Origin: JACNKV01 sp964422145
GTDB lineage: Bacteria > Fidelibacterota > Marinisomatia > Marinisomatales > JACNKV01
Assembly: GCA_964422145.1 (NCBI GenBank)
Contig: CAYQZV010000003.1
Location: 1-64,000 of the forward strand
Length of the DNA: 64,000 bases
Direction: 5' to 3'
Notes under the pieces: model-generated
The model's input: the letters and a program-made list of their open reading frames with translations, nothing else
Told to the model about the DNA's origin: nothing
Database searches by the model: none
Position numbers and translations under genes: made by a program
Part shown: positions 24,945 to 33,774 of the stretch, piece after piece
How the letters are laid out: every line of letters starts with the position of its first letter
How positions within the stretch are numbered: position 1 is the first letter of the stretch

Positions 24945-25690
24945 TGGCAAAACCAAAAGTTGCATTCTTCGATTTCACCAGTTGTGAAGGATGTCAGTTA
25001 AATAAATTAAACTTAGAAAATCACATTTTGGATGTCCTTGAGCATATTGATATTGTGGAATTCCGCGAAGCGATGGACGATAAAGCAGATCATTATGATG
25101 TAGCCTTCATTGAAGGATCGATCTCAACTCCAAAATGTGTAGAACGAATACATGATATTCGCCGCAGAGCAGACGTGCTGGTCGCTTTAGGTTCATGTGC
25201 ATCCATCGGCGGAATCAACTCGATGAAAAATCTTCATCCGATCGAATCGGTTCGTGAAACCGTTTACGGAAAAGATAAGTACCTATTCCCCACGCTTCCT
25301 GCCATTCCGGTTTCGGCCGTTGTCAAAGTGGATTTTGAAATCCATGGATGTCCGATGAGTATTCCTGAATTCCTGAAAGTATTCAAATCGTTGATCGCAG
25401 GTAAAATGCCGATCAAAGCAGATTCCCCTGTTTGTGTCGAATGCAAATTACAGGAAAATGAATGTTTATTTGAACGAGGAATCGTCTGTATGGGACCCAT
25501 CACACGTTCCGGTTGCGAAGCCGTTTGTCCTTCTTTTGGACAATTCTGTTCCGGGTGCCGCGGTATCCTGCCAAATGCAGACAGATCAGCTATGATTGAA
25601 ATCCTTGTTCGACATGGTTTATCAATTCAGGACGCCCGTAAACGTTTGCTAATGTACAGCAGTTATATTACCGAAGAAATAGTCAGCTAA
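24944..25690 (+). CDS. hydD: [NiFe] hydrogenase group 3 small (delta) subunit
   Basis: 248 residues, no Tat signal, so it stays in the cytoplasm. The proximal-cluster motif TSCEGCQ lies at residues 12-18, with GSCASIGGI and the remaining Cys ligands (HGCPM; later Cys-rich segments CVECKLQENECLFERGIVC and CSGCRG). It carries electrons from the Ni-Fe site. The start overlaps the stop of the gamma subunit gene by one base. Confidence 0.93.
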   Translation: MAKPKVAFFDFTSCEGCQLNKLNLENHILDVLEHIDIVEFREAMDDKADHYDVAFIEGSISTPKCVERIHDIRRRADVLVALGSCASIGGINSMKNLHPIESVRETVYGKDKYLFPTLPAIPVSAVVKVDFEIHGCPMSIPEFLKVFKSLIAGKMPIKADSPVCVECKLQENECLFERGIVCMGPITRSGCEAVCPSFGQFCSGCRGILPNADRSAMIEILVRHGLSIQDARKRLLMYSSYITEEIVS

Positions 25691-25711
25691 AGAAAGAATT
25701 TAGGAGCAATA

Positions 25712-27013
25712 ATGAGTAAAAATCTTGATATCATGGTCAAACACCTTACACGGGTGGAAGGTCATGGAAATATCGTAGTCAACATGAAAGACGGTGTCCT
25801 GGAAAAAGCACAATTAGATATTGTGGAAGCTCCTCGATACTTTGAAGCCATGTTGAAGGGACGCAGCTTTCATGAAGCCGCTATTATCACATCCAGAATT
25901 TGCGGGATCTGTTCATTAGGACATCAAATGACATCCTTAAAAGCAACAGAAGATGCCCTTGGTCTGGAAATCTCAACACAAACGGAATTATTAAGGAAAC
26001 TCCTCGTTCACGGAGCGACGATCCAATCAAATATCCTGCATATCTATTTCCTCGTAGCACCGGATCTCTTCGGTGCACCGAGCGTCATTCCGTTAATTCC
26101 AACTCACACGGATGTCATTCTACGTGCGCTCCGGATGAAAAGAATGGCCAATGATATTGGCGATGTCGTTTCCGGTCGAGCTGTTCATCCGATTACACCT
26201 GTTCCCGGCGGATTTACAAAAATCCCGTCAGCGAGTGAATTAAAAGCCATCCGCAAGGATTTGATTGAGAATGGTATCCCGGATATGGTTGAAACAGCAA
26301 AACTGTTGGCATCGGTTGCAGGGCTGATTCCGAATTTCACGCGTGAAACGGAATACATTTCACTGAAACATTCGGATGAATATGCATTGTACGACGGTGA
26401 AATATTCTCATCAGATACAGGCGCAACATCGGATAAGAATTATCGTGAAATGACGAATGAATACATTGTATCTCATTCAACCAGCAAACACTGTAAACAT
26501 GCCAGATCCAGCTATATGGTCGGAGCTTTGGCTCGCTGGAATAACAACCATGATAGTCTGTGTGATAATGCATTGGAAGTCGCTGATACACTGGGTCTTA
26601 AGCCTAATTGCTACAACCCATACATGAATACGGTTGCACAAGCAATTGAGACCGTTCACTGTATTGAAGACTCCATTGCAATTATCGACAAGCTTCTTGA
26701 CCGCGGATTGAAAGATGAAAAGCCGAATCAAACACCAACACGGTATGGAGTCGGCGTCGGTTCGAATGAAGTTCCCCGCGGTATTTTGTATCATGAATAT
26801 GAATACGACCGCAAAGGCAATATCGTTTCAGCAAATTGTATCATTCCGACAGGTCAAAACTTGGCCAATATCGATGACGATATGAAGAAACTTGTTCCTG
26901 AGATCATCGATCTTTCGAAGGAAGAGATCACCAAAAGACTGGAAATGCTGGTTCGGGCTTACGACCCATGCATCTCCTGCTCAGTACATTTACTGGATGT
27001 GGATTTTGTTTAA
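25712..27013 (+). CDS. hydA: [NiFe] hydrogenase group 3b-type large (alpha) subunit
   Basis: 433 residues with both Ni-Fe ligand motifs: RICGICSLGH near residue 60 and DPCISCSVH near the C-terminus. After the last His there is a short tail (LLDVDFV) that the maturation protease would remove. It holds the active site for reversible H2 oxidation coupled to NAD(P). A good ribosome site (TTAGGAG) precedes the ATG. The assignment to group 3b rests on subunit make-up; a search against classified sequences would fix it. Confidence 0.93.
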   Translation: MSKNLDIMVKHLTRVEGHGNIVVNMKDGVLEKAQLDIVEAPRYFEAMLKGRSFHEAAIITSRICGICSLGHQMTSLKATEDALGLEISTQTELLRKLLVHGATIQSNILHIYFLVAPDLFGAPSVIPLIPTHTDVILRALRMKRMANDIGDVVSGRAVHPITPVPGGFTKIPSASELKAIRKDLIENGIPDMVETAKLLASVAGLIPNFTRETEYISLKHSDEYALYDGEIFSSDTGATSDKNYREMTNEYIVSHSTSKHCKHARSSYMVGALARWNNNHDSLCDNALEVADTLGLKPNCYNPYMNTVAQAIETVHCIEDSIAIIDKLLDRGLKDEKPNQTPTRYGVGVGSNEVPRGILYHEYEYDRKGNIVSANCIIPTGQNLANIDDDMKKLVPEIIDLSKEEITKRLEMLVRAYDPCISCSVHLLDVDFV

Positions 27014-27059
27014 CAAAATAATTCATTCGCACTCATCGGTATTTAACACCTAAATTGTT

Positions 27060-27566
27060 GTGTATTCAGCAATGATTGAATCATCCAATACTCACTATTC
27101 AGCCGATTTAAAAATCATCTCTGTAGGAAACGATCTCTACGGCGATGACGGTGTCGGTATTGAGATCTTAAATCGACTTAAGAATGAGTCCGCTTTTGAG
27201 AAGTCTGCTTTGGCTGACTGTGCAACGGATGCACTAAATATCATTGACCATTTCAGCGGAGCTAAATACGTCGTCATTATTGATGCGGCAAAAATGTCAT
27301 CTCCCCCAGGAACGGTCAATTTGTTTAACGCAGAAGATGCACATATTCGAATCCAGTCGGACCATTTATCCGTACATGGGATTAGTATTGCGGATGCGAT
27401 CAACATTGCAAAACAGATCGGCGCTTACCCGGAATCTGTGATGATTTTAGGGATCGAACCGGAGCAGATATCCGTCGATGCCGGTCTCAGTAAAACTGTG
27501 TTAAATGCCATTCCAAATGCAATTTCAAAACTAATTGATTTTCAAAATACTTTAAACTTAAACTGA
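27060..27566 (+). CDS. hydrogenase maturation protease, first copy
   Basis: 168 residues, HyaD/HycI-type fold. The GNDLYGDDGVG loop contains the first conserved Asp/Glu for nickel binding, and further residues DAAKM and SVHGI follow, with GIEPEQI near the C-terminus. It cleaves the C-terminal tail of the large subunit after nickel insertion. It lies 46 bases after the group 3 large-subunit gene, its probable substrate. The start is GTG 27060 or ATG 27072; there is no strong ribosome site for either. Confidence 0.9.
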   Translation: MYSAMIESSNTHYSADLKIISVGNDLYGDDGVGIEILNRLKNESAFEKSALADCATDALNIIDHFSGAKYVVIIDAAKMSSPPGTVNLFNAEDAHIRIQSDHLSVHGISIADAINIAKQIGAYPESVMILGIEPEQISVDAGLSKTVLNAIPNAISKLIDFQNTLNLN

Positions 27567-27574
27567 GGATTATT

Positions 27575-27964
27575 ATGGCAAAAAAAATCATGATTATCGA
27601 TGATGACATAGATTTAGTCGAAGTGATGCGAGTTACATTAGAATCTGCCGGATTTGATGTGATTGATGCTCAAGACAGCACAAAAGGGCTAACGATTCTA
27701 AAAACAGAAAAACCTGATCTTTTAATTCTGGATGTGATGATGGCTTCACAAGATGAAGGATTTCAATTGGCTTACCGACTTCGTGCATCAGAAGATACAA
27801 AAAATCTTCCGATCTTGATGGTAACCGCAGTCGGAAATCAAACCGGATATAGTTTTGATTCCATGAAAGACGAATCATTTTTACCGGTGGACGAATTCAT
27901 CGAAAAACCCGTCAATCCTGAAACATTAATTGATGCCGTAAAGAGGAATTTGTCTATTGCCTAA
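27575..27964 (+). CDS. single-domain response regulator (receiver only)
   Basis: 129 residues forming one receiver domain: acidic DDD near the N-terminus (IIDDDIDLVEV), phosphoacceptor Asp in LLILDVMMA (about D52-D54), a T/S switch in LMVTAVG and Lys in FIEKPVNP. There is no DNA-binding or output domain, so it must act through protein contact or pass phosphate on. It starts 8 bases after the protease and overlaps the kinase gene by 8 bases; the pair probably works together. Confidence 0.9.
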   Translation: MAKKIMIIDDDIDLVEVMRVTLESAGFDVIDAQDSTKGLTILKTEKPDLLILDVMMASQDEGFQLAYRLRASEDTKNLPILMVTAVGNQTGYSFDSMKDESFLPVDEFIEKPVNPETLIDAVKRNLSIA

Positions 27965-29294
27965 TTTGGAGACTGACCTTTTCCTCCTTTACACGCCAAG
28001 GTCTCTCAGAAGAAAGACTCGCTGGCTAATCAATCTACGGTGGATTGCCACCATCGGTACAGTCATTCTCATCAATATTGGAGCTTCCCTTCTTGATGTT
28101 GATTTACCGTTGCATGATTTGATTTTAACCATATCTCTTTTGGGGGGATTGAATTTATTCTATATGCTAGGAACACATTTCTTCCCTCCAAATACATTGA
28201 AAAGCGAGTTGATCTTTGTACGGATACAAATATATCTCGATCTGATATTGTTATCCATACTCATCCATTTGACGGGCGGAATTCAAAATCCCTTCTATTT
28301 ATTTTATATCTTTCATGTGATCATAGCTTGTACGATCTTTGAACAAAGATATGATCCCTATACTGTGACAGTATTTTCTGTTATCATATTTACCGGGATG
28401 GTGATTGCAGAATCGAAGCAATGGATTCATCATTATGATTTGTTTGGCTCTTCCCTTTCAACCTTAAGTGTCTTTATATCCTTGGGAGTATTTTACATCA
28501 CGATGTTCTCAAGTGCCTATTTGGGCGTTACATTGATGAAGCGGCATTTAAAAGTCAAAGATATTATCAATCAGAAAAATATTAAACTTCGATCGGCGTC
28601 TGCCGAAAAAAATAAATTTTTCAGATTTGTTTCTCATGAATTGAAATCGCCTATCGTTGCCATTCAAAGCTCTATTAATGTCGTACTGGAGTTGATGGGA
28701 AATGAGCTGACTCCAAAAACCAAAGATTTGCTTACACGAGCAAGAGTTCGATCGGCTCAGATGCTCAATATTCTGAAAGACCTTTTAGATATTATGTATG
28801 ATCGGCAAATCAGTGCAGCAACCGGTGAACAGGTAGTTCCTTGTGATTACATTGAGGAGTTTATTCAAAATGAACGTCCACGTGCAGAAGAAAAAGGAAT
28901 AACTATCAATCAAAATATCTGCAAAGAACGGAGTGATTTATTATTAGATAAATTCCTGTTAGAAAAAATATTTTCAAATTTATTATCCAATGCAGTGCGT
29001 TACACTCCTGATAACGGAACAATAACCATCTCAACTTCACTAACAAAAAAACATTGGGCCTTTACCATTAAAGACACCGGAATTGGTATTTCTAAAATAG
29101 ATCAAAAACATATCTTTGACGAATTTTATCGTACTAAAAATGCTAAAATACATGAAGCAGTCGGAACCGGACTCGGGCTTAGTATTGTAAAAAGTTTAGT
29201 TGATAAACTTAATGGAAAAATTTCTCTAGAAAGTGAAATCAATAAAGGATCTGCATTTACGGTTATAATACCTTTACCCATAACTAAAGTGTAA
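27957..29294 (+). CDS. membrane histidine kinase with RegB-like quinone motif
   Basis: 445 residues. Residues about 20-195 form about six membrane helices. At 107-113 is GGIQNPF, matching the GGxxNPF ubiquinone-binding signature of the RegB/PrrB redox sensors. It is followed by the HisKA H-box RFVSHELKSPI (H227) and an HATPase domain (NLLSNAVRYTPDNG; DTGIGISK; GTGLGLSI). I infer that it reads the redox state of the quinone pool. The start is TTG with GAGGAA 8 bases upstream, overlapping the receiver gene. It lies between two hydrogenase operons, one of which reduces quinone. Confidence 0.9.
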   Translation: MPNLETDLFLLYTPRSLRRKTRWLINLRWIATIGTVILINIGASLLDVDLPLHDLILTISLLGGLNLFYMLGTHFFPPNTLKSELIFVRIQIYLDLILLSILIHLTGGIQNPFYLFYIFHVIIACTIFEQRYDPYTVTVFSVIIFTGMVIAESKQWIHHYDLFGSSLSTLSVFISLGVFYITMFSSAYLGVTLMKRHLKVKDIINQKNIKLRSASAEKNKFFRFVSHELKSPIVAIQSSINVVLELMGNELTPKTKDLLTRARVRSAQMLNILKDLLDIMYDRQISAATGEQVVPCDYIEEFIQNERPRAEEKGITINQNICKERSDLLLDKFLLEKIFSNLLSNAVRYTPDNGTITISTSLTKKHWAFTIKDTGIGISKIDQKHIFDEFYRTKNAKIHEAVGTGLGLSIVKSLVDKLNGKISLESEINKGSAFTVIIPLPITKV

Positions 29295-29307
29295 TCAAGG
29301 TATTGTT

Positions 29308-29781
29308 TTGAGTAAAATTTCAATAGGCGGCATACTAAAACTACAGAATTTAACATTGATTAAAATCATGGGATTAATCAGCAAGCCGGGACATGGCGGT
29401 AAATTATTAACCGTCCTTGGTGATGCGAATATCAACATGCATTTTATTGCTGAAAGTGAAGATATTTCATCAAGGGCAAACCTTACAATTTGTATAAACC
29501 CGGATAAGGAAATTCTTGCATTAGATCTAATACAAAAAGAAAAAGACACTATTGGTATCAGTGATATCGTTTCTGTACCCAATATTACAGCTCTAACCGT
29601 TTACGGACCTCATTTTAGAGAAAAACCGGCTATTTGCGGTAGTATGTGTTCTGCCTTGGGAAGTGAGGATATAAATATTTTAGGTATATCCACTTCCATT
29701 TCATCTATTTGCTGTTTAATTGATGACAACGACTTTTCCAATGCGTATAATGCTCTATTAAACGTATTCGCTCTTCCTTAA
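29308..29781 (+). CDS. stand-alone ACT-domain protein, aspartokinase-type
   Basis: 157 residues made of two ACT-like units: about 15-80 (LIKIMGLISKPGHGGKLLTVLGDANINMHFI as pattern) and about 90-155 (ITALTVYGPHFREKPAICGSMCSALGSEDINILGISTS as pattern). This pairing is typical of the regulatory end of aspartokinase, but no kinase domain is present. ACT pairs bind amino acids or other small molecules. The start is TTG, 13 bases after the kinase gene. It may sense a metabolite for the hydrogenase locus; this is speculative. Confidence 0.75.
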   Translation: MSKISIGGILKLQNLTLIKIMGLISKPGHGGKLLTVLGDANINMHFIAESEDISSRANLTICINPDKEILALDLIQKEKDTIGISDIVSVPNITALTVYGPHFREKPAICGSMCSALGSEDINILGISTSISSICCLIDDNDFSNAYNALLNVFALP

Positions 29782-29813
29782 AATATTCGTCATAATATCT
29801 TTAAAAATAATCC

Positions 29814-29859
29814 TTGCATAGTAGAAGTAATCACATTTATAATTAACCACGTTAATTAT
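29814..29859 (+). promoter_or_regulatory. sigma-70 promoter and operator of the MarR gene
   Basis: -35 TTGCAT (29814-29819), 18-base spacer, perfect -10 TATAAT (29838-29843). A palindrome with 9-bp arms ATAATTAAC / GTTAATTAT around CAC (29839-29859) covers the -10 and the predicted start of transcription near 29850. The position is typical of an autorepressed MarR gene. A shorter related AT-rich palindrome (TTTAAT-AG-ATTAAA, 30432-30445) precedes the second hydrogenase operon. Confidence 0.7.
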
Positions 29860-30427
29860 TAATGGCATTACGATTCAGGCACTAGACGAACATATTAGAG
29901 CAACAGCTAATAACCTTAGGTTAGTCTCACGGTTAATCAAAAATGTATGTGAGGTTAATGCCATTGAAGCTGCAGACTCTCAATTAACGGAACGCCGAAT
30001 CTTTATTTTAAAATCACTTTTATCTACAGGATCAAAATCTGTCCGTGACTTAGCCAATACATTTGGCATAAGTGATCCTGCTATCAGTCGATCTGTTGAA
30101 CACTTAGTAAAAGACGGATATGTCACGCGCATCCAAAATGAAGAAGATCGACGCGGTGTCAATATCAGTATTACACAGAAAGGTGAACAAGTTGTTTTTG
30201 ATTATGATGCCTATCGATTGGAACATCAACAATCTGTATTAAACAATTTTACCATAGAAGAACTAATCTCGTTCAATCAACACCTCAATAAATTTATCCA
30301 ATCTTTTTTTAACGATGAAAACGATTTCGAGTTGGTGTGTCTGCAATGCGATGGAAATTTAGTAGACACGTGCAAACTCAGACCAAATAATACTAACTGC
30401 TTTTACTCTGTCAAATTAAAGTCCTGA
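29858..30427 (+). CDS. MarR-family regulator with no standard start codon
   Basis: The open frame from 29843 to the TGA at 30425-30427 encodes a complete MarR protein: N-terminal helices (ALDEHIRATANNLRLVSRLI), the winged helix (SVRDLANTFGISDPAISRSVEHLVKDGYVTR, then the DRRG wing; given as patterns) and a dimerisation helix. The C-terminal end has CLQC, C and C, perhaps a metal site. The frame contains no ATG, GTG or TTG until 30218, past the DNA-binding domain. An ATG at 29862 is one base out of frame and stops after seven codons. Either an ATT start (29855, 29858 or 29867) is used, or a one-base indel exists here or in the assembly. The coordinates take ATT 29858. Confidence 0.7.
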   Translation: MNGITIQALDEHIRATANNLRLVSRLIKNVCEVNAIEAADSQLTERRIFILKSLLSTGSKSVRDLANTFGISDPAISRSVEHLVKDGYVTRIQNEEDRRGVNISITQKGEQVVFDYDAYRLEHQQSVLNNFTIEELISFNQHLNKFIQSFFNDENDFELVCLQCDGNLVDTCKLRPNNTNCFYSVKLKS

Positions 30428-30431
30428 CTGC

Positions 30432-30445
30432 TTTAATAGATTAAA
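30432..30445. promoter_or_regulatory. AT-rich palindrome ahead of the Hyb operon
   Basis: TTTAAT / ATTAAA arms around AG, in the 52-base gap between the MarR gene and the Tat-exported hydrogenase small subunit. It resembles the MarR autoregulatory palindrome in base make-up only. A strong ribosome site (AAGGAGG) follows. Confidence 0.35.
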
Positions 30446-30479
30446 AGCAAAAATACAACCAAAACCAAGGAGGAAAATT

Positions 30480-31631
30480 ATGGCGAAAATCAAATCGCAT
30501 GATGGACCTAAAGGAATATCTTCATTTTATAATGACGATATGAAAGCCAGAGGAATTTCACGACGAGACTTTGTTAAATTCTGTACGGTAATGACCGCCG
30601 CAATGGCTCTACCCTATCAAGCTGCAGGAAAAGTTGCTGAGGCGATCGCAAGCAAATTCCGGCCACCAGTGGTATGGCTCCATTTTCAGGAATGCACCGG
30701 ATGTACTGAAACGCTGTTGCGTGCAACACATCCAACGGTGGAAAATCTCGTACTCGACTACATCTCACTGGATTACTCTGAAACACTCTGTGTTGCAGCA
30801 GGCCATCAAGTTGAAGAATTGCTTCATCAAACGGTCGAAAAATATAAAGGAAAATTCATCCTTGTTGTTGAAGGATCAATTCCTTTGGCAGAAAACGGGA
30901 TTTACTGCAAAATTGCAGGAAGAACGGCTTTGGATATTGCAACAGATGTCGGCTCAAAAGCCGCCGCTGCCGTTTCGATGGGTTCATGCGCTTCATGGGG
31001 CGGGGTTCAATCGGCATCTCCAAATCCGACACAGGCAACAGGATTTGCTGAAGTTCTTGCGCTGAACAATATCAAAACTCCTGTGATCAATTTACCGGGA
31101 TGTCCGGCCAGTCCGTATAATCTGCTGCAAGTTGTCCTCTATTATCTTACGCTCGGTAAACTGCCGCAGCTTGATGACAAAGGACGTCCAAACTTCGCTT
31201 ACGCAAGATTAATCCATGATAATTGCGAAAGAAGACCGCATTTTGATGCCGGACGATTTGCAAACCAATTTGGAGATGATGGTCATCGCCAGGGATGGTG
31301 TTTGTATAAACTCGGTTGCAAAGGACCTGAAACGCACGCCAACTGCGGTATCCAAAAATTTGGAGATACCGGTTCTTGGCCGATTGGTACCGGTCATCCT
31401 TGCTTCGGGTGTACTGAGCAAGGCGTCGGGTTTACAAAACCGCTGCATGAACAAGCTAATGTCCTCTCAGTTACTCCTCCGGAATTCTTCCCGGGCTCTC
31501 ATGAGGAAAAAGGTGGCGGTATATCTGCCGGAGCAGCTGCAGTGGCTGGAGCAGTGGCCGGAGCAGCCGCAGCTGTCACGGCTATGACGGCTAAGAAATT
31601 AGACACCGAAGAAAAATCAACGAACGCCTGA
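30480..31631 (+). CDS. hybO: Tat-exported [NiFe] hydrogenase small subunit (group 1, Hyb-like)
   Basis: 383 residues. A twin-arginine signal SRRDFVKF (residues 27-34) is followed by the proximal-cluster motif CTGCTE and further Fe-S ligands to HPCFGCTEQGVGF. The C-terminus is an unusual Ala/Gly-rich hydrophobic helix (about 348-372) that should anchor it in the membrane. It passes electrons from H2 to the membrane partners. Strong AAGGAGG precedes the ATG. The gene starts a small / Fe-S / membrane / large / protease operon like E. coli hyb. Confidence 0.94.
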   Translation: MAKIKSHDGPKGISSFYNDDMKARGISRRDFVKFCTVMTAAMALPYQAAGKVAEAIASKFRPPVVWLHFQECTGCTETLLRATHPTVENLVLDYISLDYSETLCVAAGHQVEELLHQTVEKYKGKFILVVEGSIPLAENGIYCKIAGRTALDIATDVGSKAAAAVSMGSCASWGGVQSASPNPTQATGFAEVLALNNIKTPVINLPGCPASPYNLLQVVLYYLTLGKLPQLDDKGRPNFAYARLIHDNCERRPHFDAGRFANQFGDDGHRQGWCLYKLGCKGPETHANCGIQKFGDTGSWPIGTGHPCFGCTEQGVGFTKPLHEQANVLSVTPPEFFPGSHEEKGGGISAGAAAVAGAVAGAAAAVTAMTAKKLDTEEKSTNA

Positions 31632-31642
31632 GGAGATTAGAC

Positions 31643-32626
31643 ATGAACTTGGAAAGACGTGATTTTCTAAGAATCCTTTCCACAGGAGCTGCTACCACGG
31701 CAGGATTGTCTACTCTGCACGCACGCACCGTTAAGATGCTTCCACCCAACGCAAAAGGTATTCTCTATGATGCGACCATTTGTATTGGATGTCGGTCTTG
31801 TGAAGTGGCGTGCAAGCGATTAAACAACATGCCGGCGGATATAAATTCTCCTCTGGAAATGGAAAAAGAAGTCAGCGGTATCTGGGATACCGGTGATTTA
31901 AGTGAAACCACTTTAAATAAAATTCAAGCCTACCGGAACGGAACCGGAGAAACCAAAGATCAAGTCGTTGACGGGTTTGGATTTATGAAACGAGCCTGTA
32001 TGCATTGTATTGATCCCGATTGTGTTTCTGCGTGTCCAGTTCAAGCCCTGCGAAAACAGACTGATACCGGAATCGTGACATACAACAAAGATGCCTGCAT
32101 CGGATGCCGCTACTGTCAAGTGGCGTGTCCTTACAACATTCCGAAATTCCAATATGACGAAGCCTTCCCTGAGATTAAAAAATGTCAGATGTGCTCTCAT
32201 ATTCAAGCCGAAGGTGGAATCCCGGGATGCTGTGAGTTCTGTCCGACAGGAGCTTCTTTGTTCGGAAACGTATCCGATCTTTTGAAAGAAGCAAAGCAGA
32301 GACTGAAACTGTCAGAAGGCAATACATACTCCTACCCTGTTTCGAACATCGATGGCAAAACACAATACAAGAAAGTGAAAAAGTATATCAATTACATTTA
32401 CGGTGAAACCGAAAGCGGCGGAACACAATACTTGATCCTTTCAGCCATTCCGTTTGATAAGTTAGGATTACCGAAACTTTCGACATCATCCGGAGCGGTA
32501 AAATCAGAAACGATCCAACATACGACATATAAAGGGCTGATCGCCCCTATCGTGTTGTTGGGCGGACTTTTATTTGCTGCACATCGAAGCGTCAAAGAAC
32601 ATGTTGAGGGAGGAGGACAGCAATGA
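31643..32626 (+). CDS. hybA: HybA-like Fe-S protein with Tat signal
   Basis: 327 residues. A twin-arginine signal RRDFLRIL (residues 5-12) is followed by four ferredoxin-type Cys groups (CIGCRSCEVACKRL; CMHCIDPDCVSACP; CIGCRYCQVACPYN; CQMCSH..CCEFCPTG), as in HybA. A C-terminal hydrophobic helix (about 297-315, LIAPIVLLGGLLFAAH) anchors it. It relays electrons from the hydrogenase small subunit to HybB and the quinone pool. The stop overlaps the HybB start. Confidence 0.94.
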   Translation: MNLERRDFLRILSTGAATTAGLSTLHARTVKMLPPNAKGILYDATICIGCRSCEVACKRLNNMPADINSPLEMEKEVSGIWDTGDLSETTLNKIQAYRNGTGETKDQVVDGFGFMKRACMHCIDPDCVSACPVQALRKQTDTGIVTYNKDACIGCRYCQVACPYNIPKFQYDEAFPEIKKCQMCSHIQAEGGIPGCCEFCPTGASLFGNVSDLLKEAKQRLKLSEGNTYSYPVSNIDGKTQYKKVKKYINYIYGETESGGTQYLILSAIPFDKLGLPKLSTSSGAVKSETIQHTTYKGLIAPIVLLGGLLFAAHRSVKEHVEGGGQQ

Positions 32627-33756
32627 GTACATATAAACCATTAGGCGGTAAAATATGGACAAAGCCATTCACCTTCATGGCTATTCTGGTCGTCATCGCT
32701 TTTTATCTCCTTGGTAAGCGATTTCTGTTCGGATTAGGAGCAGTGACGAATCTGAGTCACGGCTATCCATGGGGAATGTGGATCGTGTATGATGTTCTGG
32801 TCGGAACGGCAATCGGATGCGGCGGCTATGCAATGGCTTTATTGGTCTATGTTCTGAATAAAGGTCAATTCCATCCTCTTGTACGGCCTGCAGTGATGAC
32901 CAGCTTGTTTGGATACACATTGGCTGGTGTGTCGATCTTCATTGATGTCGGTCGATACTGGCAGCTGTACAATGTATTCTTACCCTGGCATTCCAATCTG
33001 AATTCGATCATGTTTGAAGTGGCATTTTGTGTTGCAACGTATGTGCTCGTATTGTGGATTGAGTTCACACCGGTATTCCTCGAAAAATGGAAACCGACAC
33101 TTGTTCCGAAACTGAATAAGATCGTCTTTGTCTTTATTGCCATCGGTGTTCTTCTTCCAACGATGCATCAATCATCCCTCGGAACTTTAATGATCATTGC
33201 TGGACATAAAGTTGCAGATCTGTGGCAAACCGGATGGCTGCCAGTCACCTTCCTGCTCTCATCCATTGTGATCGGATTTGGAATGGTGATCTTTGAGTCG
33301 TTCTATGCATCCATCGCGTTTAAACGTCCGTTGGAGACAAAACTACTGTCACAGTTAGGTAAATTTGTTTCCTGGGTTCTAGTTCTCTATGTTGTCTTCC
33401 GTTACGGAGATTTAATCTGGAGAGGTGTTTTGGGCGATGCGTTTGCCGGTGATCTCAATGGATGGATGTTTATCCTGGAAAGTCTGCTCTTTATTGTCCC
33501 GATGATCCTGCTGTTTATGGAGAAATATCGTACGAAAGCAAAAATGCTCTTTTGGTCAGCTATTTTACTGATCTTAGCCGGAGCATTATTACGCTTCAAT
33601 ACGTTTTTAGTTGGATTCAATCCGGGTGAAGGATGGCATTATTTCCCATCAGTAGCAGAGATCATGATCACCTTAGGTATCATTTCAGCGGAAATCATGG
33701 CTTATCTGGTTTTCGTTAAAAAATTACCGGTTCTGCCGGATGTTAAACACGCGTAA
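32623..33756 (+). CDS. hybB: HybB-like quinone-reactive membrane subunit
   Basis: 377 residues with about nine to ten membrane helices, of the NrfD/HybB type (SHGYPWGMWIVYDVLVGTAIGCGGYAMA as a pattern near residue 45; HQSSLGTLMIIAGHK near 183). It has no heme ligands in the usual cytochrome b arrangement. It hands electrons to menaquinone. It overlaps HybA by 4 bases and is 18 bases from the large subunit. Confidence 0.93.
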   Translation: MSTYKPLGGKIWTKPFTFMAILVVIAFYLLGKRFLFGLGAVTNLSHGYPWGMWIVYDVLVGTAIGCGGYAMALLVYVLNKGQFHPLVRPAVMTSLFGYTLAGVSIFIDVGRYWQLYNVFLPWHSNLNSIMFEVAFCVATYVLVLWIEFTPVFLEKWKPTLVPKLNKIVFVFIAIGVLLPTMHQSSLGTLMIIAGHKVADLWQTGWLPVTFLLSSIVIGFGMVIFESFYASIAFKRPLETKLLSQLGKFVSWVLVLYVVFRYGDLIWRGVLGDAFAGDLNGWMFILESLLFIVPMILLFMEKYRTKAKMLFWSAILLILAGALLRFNTFLVGFNPGEGWHYFPSVAEIMITLGIISAEIMAYLVFVKKLPVLPDVKHA

Positions 33757-33774
33757 TTATAGGAGGAATATAAT

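Noticed and set aside
30218..30427. Short gene of 69 codons starting at TTG
   Set aside because: It is only the C-terminal end of the MarR gene, whose frame continues upstream through the whole winged helix.
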